Part shown: piece by piece, positions 6,090 through 9,684 of the stretch | Layout of the letters: each line of letters starts with the position of its first letter | Numbering within the stretch: the first letter of the stretch is position 1 | NCBI GenBank assembly: GCA_022600315.1 | Contig: JAHZKQ010000228.1 | Coordinates: 1-9,684, forward strand | Length of the DNA stretch: 9,684 nucleotides | Reading direction: 5' to 3' | Source of the DNA: Gammaproteobacteria bacterium | GTDB taxonomy: Bacteria; Pseudomonadota; Gammaproteobacteria; Coxiellales; Coxiellaceae | Translations under genes and position numbers: made by a program | Notes under the pieces: model-generated | The model's database searches: none | Told to the model about the DNA's origin: nothing | Seen by the model: the letters and a program-made list of their open reading frames with translations, nothing else

Positions 6090-6375
6090 TATATAATTGA
6101 CCAGTCTATTTCAACAGCCTACCCTGGCTAAGCGTGCGGCTGAGAGGCCTAAAGACAAAGCCTCTACATCCCAAGTAAACTTAGGCCAGCTCTTGTTTGA
6201 CCAGATCCAGTGAGTTATTTAGGCCTCCTATTCGCTTCATAATATGAAGTGATTAAGGATCTAATCTTTACCAGAATAATTAGCTGTGTCTTGGTTAGAC
6301 CCCCCTTCTTTTCGTATTGCTTGAGGGTAGATATTTTTACAATAACAGTAGTGAACACAACTAGATATAACTACA
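6090..6375. other. Gene-free interval with inverted repeats
   Basis: There is no coding frame here. The clearest structure is a 10-bp perfect inverted repeat, GAGGCCTAAA (6144-6153) with TTTAGGCCTC (6218-6227). The segment AGAGGCCTAA can pair alternatively with GCCTCT (6160-6165) or TTAGGCC (6181-6187). A second small palindrome, CTTCAT-AAT-ATGAAG, lies at 6235-6249. None is followed by a T-tract. It may hold the 3' ends of elyC and the GFA gene or an unrecognised RNA element. Confidence 0.45.
6144..6227. repeat. 10-bp inverted repeat with competing internal partners
   Basis: GAGGCCTAAA (6144-6153) is the exact reverse complement of TTTAGGCCTC (6218-6227). Between the arms lie two shorter sequences that could pair with the first arm instead (6160-6165 and 6181-6187). 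Confidence 0.6.
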
Positions 6376-6726
6376 TTAATAACTCTTCCCATCCACCAAC
6401 TTAATTTCAATGTCAAAGATATCAACGCCCTCCAAACAATGTGAATTTACACCCAGCAAATCTTTCGAACGTCGGGTTTGATGGTAAATATAAATGCCAC
6501 AATGTTTACAAAAATAATGTTTAGCTTGCATGCTATCAAATTGGTAACAAGTTAAATCCTCTTTACCACTTAATAAATTAAAATCTTTGCGGTCCAATAA
6601 AATCATCCGCGCATTACGCCTTGAGCAAAATGAACAATTACATTTATAGAGCACCGCTAAATCAGTATTGACGGTGAACTCTACTTTGCGGCAATGACAA
6701 TGCCCTTGGTATTCTTGTTGCGCCAT
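6376..6726 (-). CDS. GFA-domain (CENP-V/GFA) zinc-binding protein
   Basis: Small 116-residue soluble protein of the GFA family, named after glutathione-dependent formaldehyde-activating enzyme. Most members have unknown substrates. The zinc-binding cysteine set is complete: CHC at 10-12, CNCSFC with cysteines at 29, 31 and 34, and CKHC at 73-76 followed by GIYIYHQ, the usual end of the core. The ATG at 6724-6726 has a good TAGGAG Shine-Dalgarno. There is no signal peptide or membrane segment. It is divergent from nadK with about 130 bp between them and appears to stand alone. Formaldehyde activation should not be assumed; glutathione adduct binding is only a family association. Confidence 0.88.
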   Translation of the reverse strand: MAQQEYQGHCHCRKVEFTVNTDLAVLYKCNCSFCSRRNARMILLDRKDFNLLSGKEDLTCYQFDSMQAKHYFCKHCGIYIYHQTRRSKDLLGVNSHCLEGVDIFDIEIKLVDGKSY

Positions 6727-6786
6727 AGCAGGCTCCTATCAGTCGTTGTAAGCTATATCTTAACATTGGGCTGACAAGTCCGTAAA

Positions 6787-6800
6787 CTGGTTCCAGCTGG
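6787..6800. repeat. Nested CTGG repeats in the nadK upstream region
   Basis: CTGG-TT-CCAG-CTGG forms overlapping inverted repeats, and its two CTGGTY units are about 10 bases apart. It lies between the divergent GFA gene and nadK, so it could be a regulator binding site. No known operator consensus is matched. Confidence 0.3.
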
Positions 6801-6842
6801 TCGATTACAGTCAAAAATGCTATGCTGAGATCAATCAGTTAT

Positions 6843-6847
6843 AAGGG
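6843..6847 (+). promoter_or_regulatory. nadK ribosome binding site
   Basis: AAGGG lies seven bases before the ATG at 6855-6857. The upstream in-frame ATG at 6822 has no Shine-Dalgarno, so this site sets the start. Confidence 0.75.
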
Positions 6848-6854
6848 CTATGGA

Positions 6855-7742
6855 ATGTCATTAACCAGTTTCAAGAAGGTTGTTTTAATCGGTCGGGTCG
6901 GCGTGCCAGGCGTGCCAGAAACACTCGATGCACTGTACGAATATTTGTTATCGCTAAAGCGTGAGGTTAAGGTCGATAAAAGTAGCGCTAGCATGATGAG
7001 CATCAAATCCTTAAAAACCGTCACGGCAGATAAAATCAAAGCGGATTGCGATTTAGTGATTGTGGTCGGCGGCGATGGCAGTCTCTTAAATGCGGCGCGC
7101 ATTGCCGTGCCACAAAATCTGCCCGTGCTAGGTATTAATCGCGGCCGACTGGGATTTTTAACCGATATTCATCCCACTGAATTGGTCAAAATTGGCAAAG
7201 TGGTAAATGGTGAATATTTCGAAGAACAACGCTTTTTATTAACCGCTAAAATTAAGCATCAACATAAAACCGTACTCGCAGATATGGCCTTAAATGACGT
7301 AGTATTATTGCCCGGTGATATTGCACATATGATCGAATTTGAAATTTATGTCAACTCAAAATTTGTTTGCTCACAGCGCGCTGATGGTTTAATTATTGCT
7401 ACCCCAACTGGTTCAACCGCTTATGCATTATCCGGTGGCGGACCAATTATTCATCCAGAACTAAATGCTATCGTATTGGTCCCGATGTTCCCACACACTT
7501 TAAGCAGCCGGCCTATTGTCGTAAATGCCGATCACCCCATTGAAGTGCGAATTGCTAAATCCAATCAAGCATCACCTAATATCAGCTGTGATGGTTTATC
7601 GCGCAAATCCATCGCTCCCGGCGACCACTTAATTGTTGCGAAAAAAACCGAGCGTTTGCGCCTGATTCATCCCATCGATTATACTTATTATCGTACCCTG
7701 CGAGAAAAATTAGGCTGGGAACGGCGCGCCACACGGAGTTAA
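6855..7742 (+). CDS. nadK: NAD kinase
   Basis: Phosphorylates NAD to NADP in the cytoplasm, the only route to NADP in most bacteria. From ATG 6855 the protein has 295 residues (the E. coli protein is 292). The start is chosen for the AAGGG seven bases upstream and for MSLTSFKKVVLIGR matching the family; an upstream ATG at 6822 would add 11 residues without a ribosome site. Key motifs are the GGDG loop (72-75) with its catalytic Asp, the LGINRGRLGFL stretch (92-102) and ALND at about 145-148, where E. coli has ALNE. GLIIATPTGSTAYALSGGGP (178-197) and VPMFPHTLSSRP (209-220) follow, with CDG near 245. It lies 10 bases upstream of recN and is very probably cotranscribed with it. No clear promoter hexamers were found. 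Confidence 0.97.
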   Translation: MSLTSFKKVVLIGRVGVPGVPETLDALYEYLLSLKREVKVDKSSASMMSIKSLKTVTADKIKADCDLVIVVGGDGSLLNAARIAVPQNLPVLGINRGRLGFLTDIHPTELVKIGKVVNGEYFEEQRFLLTAKIKHQHKTVLADMALNDVVLLPGDIAHMIEFEIYVNSKFVCSQRADGLIIATPTGSTAYALSGGGPIIHPELNAIVLVPMFPHTLSSRPIVVNADHPIEVRIAKSNQASPNISCDGLSRKSIAPGDHLIVAKKTERLRLIHPIDYTYYRTLREKLGWERRATRS

Positions 7743-7752
7743 ATTTTTAATT

Positions 7753-9426
7753 ATGCTAACTCATATTCATATCGAAAACTTTGCCATTGTTAAAAATTTA
7801 AAGCTAGATTTTGCTGGTCAATTAAATATTTTAACCGGTGAGACCGGTGCTGGTAAATCAATTTGGATTGATGCCATCGGTTATGCACTAGGGAGTCGCG
7901 CTGATAGTAAAGTCATTCACCCTGATGCTGATTGCTGTGCAATTAACGTATGTTTTAATATTAAAACGATTCCAGCAGCACAAGCTTGGCTAAAAGACCA
8001 AGGCATGGCAAGCAATAATGAATGCATTATCCGCCGCATTATTTCCAGACAAGGTAATAGTCGCGCGAGCATTAACGGTCACCCAGCGGCCTTACAATTA
8101 ATCCGTCAATTAAAGCCCTTATTATTAAGTATTCATAGCCAACATCAACACCAGCAACTATTAAAACGCAGTTTGCAACAAGAATTATTTGATCAATATG
8201 GGCAGCAACAAAGTCCAGCACAACAAATTGCTGCGCTCTATCAACAGTGGCACGCACTCTATCAACGACTCCATGAATTCGAAGCTAAGGCCCAAAACCA
8301 AGATGCCGAAAAAGCTTTATTAGAATATCAACTACAAGAGCTTGATGAGTTAAATTTAAATCCCAATGAATGGCAACAATTGAGTTTAGAGCATCAGCAG
8401 CTGCACAACTCTAAAGAACTGATGACGCAATTAAACCAGGCGATCCAATTAACCATTGAAGATGAACAAACGTCAGCCGCCGCCTTAGCAGAACAGGCCT
8501 TAAATGAACTAAATGCGATTAGCCAAACCGACGAACAGCTACAAGCAATTCAAAAACTATTATCCACCGCCCATATCCATTTACAAGAAGCCGGCGATGA
8601 ATTGCAACAATATCGCCAACAATTAGATTTAAGCCCCGAGCGCTTACACGCAGTCGAAACCCGGCTAAGCACAATTTATGATCTTGCGCGCAAGCATCAT
8701 GTTAATCCCGAAGAATTAGCAGAGATTCACGCTTCGCTCAAACATAAACTGAATGAATTTAATCATCTAGATGAAACCATGCTAAAACTGCGCGAACAAT
8801 CCAATCAAATTTTGCAACAATATAAAACCATAGCCGCTAAATTAACCAAAGCTCGAGAAAAAACCGCTAAAACTTTAGCACTAAAGCTTACCGGTTATTT
8901 GCATCAGCTTGGAATTTCCGGCGGCCGCTTTGAAATTCATTTCACCCCGACCGAAAAGCCGATCAATCCTAATGGTAATGAACTGATTGAATTTATGATT
9001 GCCACTAACCCTGGACAACCCCTACAACCTTTAAATAAAATTGTTTCCGGTGGCGAGTTATCAAGAATTAGTTTAGCGATGCAAGTCTTATTAAATGAAG
9101 TCAAACCCAGCTCCACTTTAATTTTCGATGAAGTCGATGTGGGCATTGGCGGCAAAACCGCGGAAATTGTCGGGCGCCTGCTACAACAATTAGGTCAGAA
9201 CTGCCAAGTCTTATGCATCACCCATTTAGCCCAAGTCGCGGCCCTTGCCAATCATCATTATAAGGTCATTAAGTCTACCGACAAGAAACGCAGCCAAACC
9301 AGCATTCAAAAACTCGATCAACAGCAACGCGTTGATGAACTGGCGCGCATGCTGGGAGGCAAAACCATTAGCGACAAAACCTTAGCACATGCCAATGAAA
9401 TGTTAGCGACGGCAGGGAGTGAGTAA
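7753..9426 (+). CDS. recN: RecN DNA repair ATPase
   Basis: SMC-like ATPase acting with RecA in double-strand-break repair by tethering DNA. The 557-residue protein is full length (E. coli 553). It starts MLTHIHIENFAIVKNLKLDF and has Walker A GETGAGKS at 29-36. An ISRQGNSRASING segment (97-109) is followed by a Gln-rich helical coiled-coil region of about 130-380. The C-terminal ATPase half has the ABC signature VSGGELSR (431-438), Walker B TLIFDE (455-460), the D-loop DVGIGG (462-467) and the H-switch THLAQVA (490-496). GGAG lies about 14 bases before the ATG, which is far, so translation may be coupled to nadK ending 10 bases upstream. I saw no LexA box (CTGT-N8-ACAG) before nadK or recN, unlike E. 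coli recN, which is strongly SOS-induced. Confidence 0.98.
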   Translation: MLTHIHIENFAIVKNLKLDFAGQLNILTGETGAGKSIWIDAIGYALGSRADSKVIHPDADCCAINVCFNIKTIPAAQAWLKDQGMASNNECIIRRIISRQGNSRASINGHPAALQLIRQLKPLLLSIHSQHQHQQLLKRSLQQELFDQYGQQQSPAQQIAALYQQWHALYQRLHEFEAKAQNQDAEKALLEYQLQELDELNLNPNEWQQLSLEHQQLHNSKELMTQLNQAIQLTIEDEQTSAAALAEQALNELNAISQTDEQLQAIQKLLSTAHIHLQEAGDELQQYRQQLDLSPERLHAVETRLSTIYDLARKHHVNPEELAEIHASLKHKLNEFNHLDETMLKLREQSNQILQQYKTIAAKLTKAREKTAKTLALKLTGYLHQLGISGGRFEIHFTPTEKPINPNGNELIEFMIATNPGQPLQPLNKIVSGGELSRISLAMQVLLNEVKPSSTLIFDEVDVGIGGKTAEIVGRLLQQLGQNCQVLCITHLAQVAALANHHYKVIKSTDKKRSQTSIQKLDQQQRVDELARMLGGKTISDKTLAHANEMLATAGSE

Positions 9427-9478
9427 AACCTAACTCCATCTATTCTATTCACTTAATACTATTTTAATATAAGACGGG

Positions 9479-9484
9479 TATAAT
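9479..9484 (+). promoter_or_regulatory. Perfect -10 box upstream of the last gene
   Basis: TATAAT lies 52 bases before the ATG at 9537 and downstream of the recN stop. A -35 is not evident at 16-18 bases (TTAATA at 9453-9458 would be 20 bases away). It probably drives the gene starting at 9537 independently of recN. Confidence 0.45.
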
Positions 9485-9536
9485 AATTCAACTTATAGAA
9501 ACCTTTACCTCAAAATAATACACAGAGCCTATTCTT

Positions 9537-9684
9537 ATGAGATTTATTAGTATAAAAGAACGTCAAAAAGAACAGGATACTCAATTCGTCGATTTAGTAA
9601 AAAAGTACTTAAATGTCAGTATTGGCAATAACACTGATGATGAAAAATCCAGCCCGGAAGAGATTTTACAGCAAAAACGTGAAG
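9537..9684 (+). CDS. Unrecognised protein, N-terminal 49 residues (runs off window)
   Basis: An open frame from ATG 9537 runs to the window end. The first residues are MRFISIKERQKEQDTQFVDL. The visible part is highly charged (Lys, Glu, Asp, Gln), with no signal peptide, membrane segment or known motif, and looks helical. The ribosome site is weak (AGAG about 11 bases upstream). Many enteric bacteria have bamE after recN, but this has no lipoprotein signal and is not BamE. No function is proposed. It is 110 bases downstream of recN behind its own -10 box. Confidence 0.55.
   Translation, partial: MRFISIKERQKEQDTQFVDLVKKYLNVSIGNNTDDEKSSPEEILQQKRE

Noticed and set aside
6097..6204. TTGACCAG repeated at 6097-6104 and 6197-6204
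   Set aside because: Only 8 bases are shared, with no further similarity. This is expected by chance in a region of this size.
6138..6210. CTGAGA at 6140-6145 and GACCAGATCC downstream, recalling a TPP riboswitch
   Set aside because: The conserved CTGATCTGGATAAT and the GCGnAGGGA parts are not present, and no gene starts downstream in the right orientation.
6822..6854. Longer nadK start at ATG 6822
   Set aside because: It has no ribosome binding site and would add 11 residues absent from the family. AAGGG serves the ATG at 6855.
6727..6854. LexA box controlling nadK-recN
   Set aside because: CTG and CAG half-sites are present (for example 6797-6810) but spaced 8 rather than 10 bases apart, so the LexA consensus is not met.

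Overview
This window looks like a moderately AT-rich gammaproteobacterial chromosome. It carries the heat-shock chaperone genes grpE, dnaK and dnaJ on the minus strand next to nadK and recN on the plus strand, a neighbourhood conserved in many gammaproteobacteria. The ElyC, NadK, RecN and DnaK proteins all resemble their E. coli counterparts. Base composition and codon use would fit Legionellales (Legionella/Coxiella relatives), but that placement is an inference and was not tested.

Layout. Bases 1-618 (+) hold the 3' end of a DUF4143-type AAA ATPase that converges on dnaJ. dnaJ (650-1771), dnaK (1852-3801) and grpE (4524-5180) are all on the minus strand. An unusually long gap of about 720 bp separates grpE from dnaK. 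elyC, a DUF218 envelope gene (5328-6089, +), is divergent from grpE. A gene-free stretch with inverted repeats follows (6090-6375), then a GFA-domain protein (6376-6726, -). The likely operon nadK-recN (6855-9426, +) comes next, and an unrecognised gene starts at 9537 and runs off the end.

The most interesting part is the grpE-dnaK gap. On the minus strand it appears to encode a structured RNA of about 220 nt (roughly 4166 to 3945). It has two long hairpins with large C/U-rich loops, followed by a strong intrinsic terminator (GC stem plus T-tract). One stem is fully paired only in the minus-strand RNA (U.G in minus, C.A in plus), which sets its orientation. On the plus strand, just before the end of grpE, lies a second candidate RNA of about 70 nt (roughly 4449-4520). 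It has a sigma70-like promoter, two hairpins displaying GGA in their loops and a terminator; one loop closely fits the CsrA-binding consensus. The two RNAs share a perfect 12-nt complementarity. I propose them as candidate regulatory RNAs embedded in the chaperone locus. I could not assign either to a known RNA family.

Regulation. Good sigma32-type promoters lie upstream of both grpE (5219-5245) and dnaK (3897-3924), so the split chaperone operon has two heat-shock inputs. GrpE, DnaK and DnaJ form one protein-folding machine. NadK supplies NADP, RecN acts in double-strand-break repair, and ElyC acts in envelope biogenesis.
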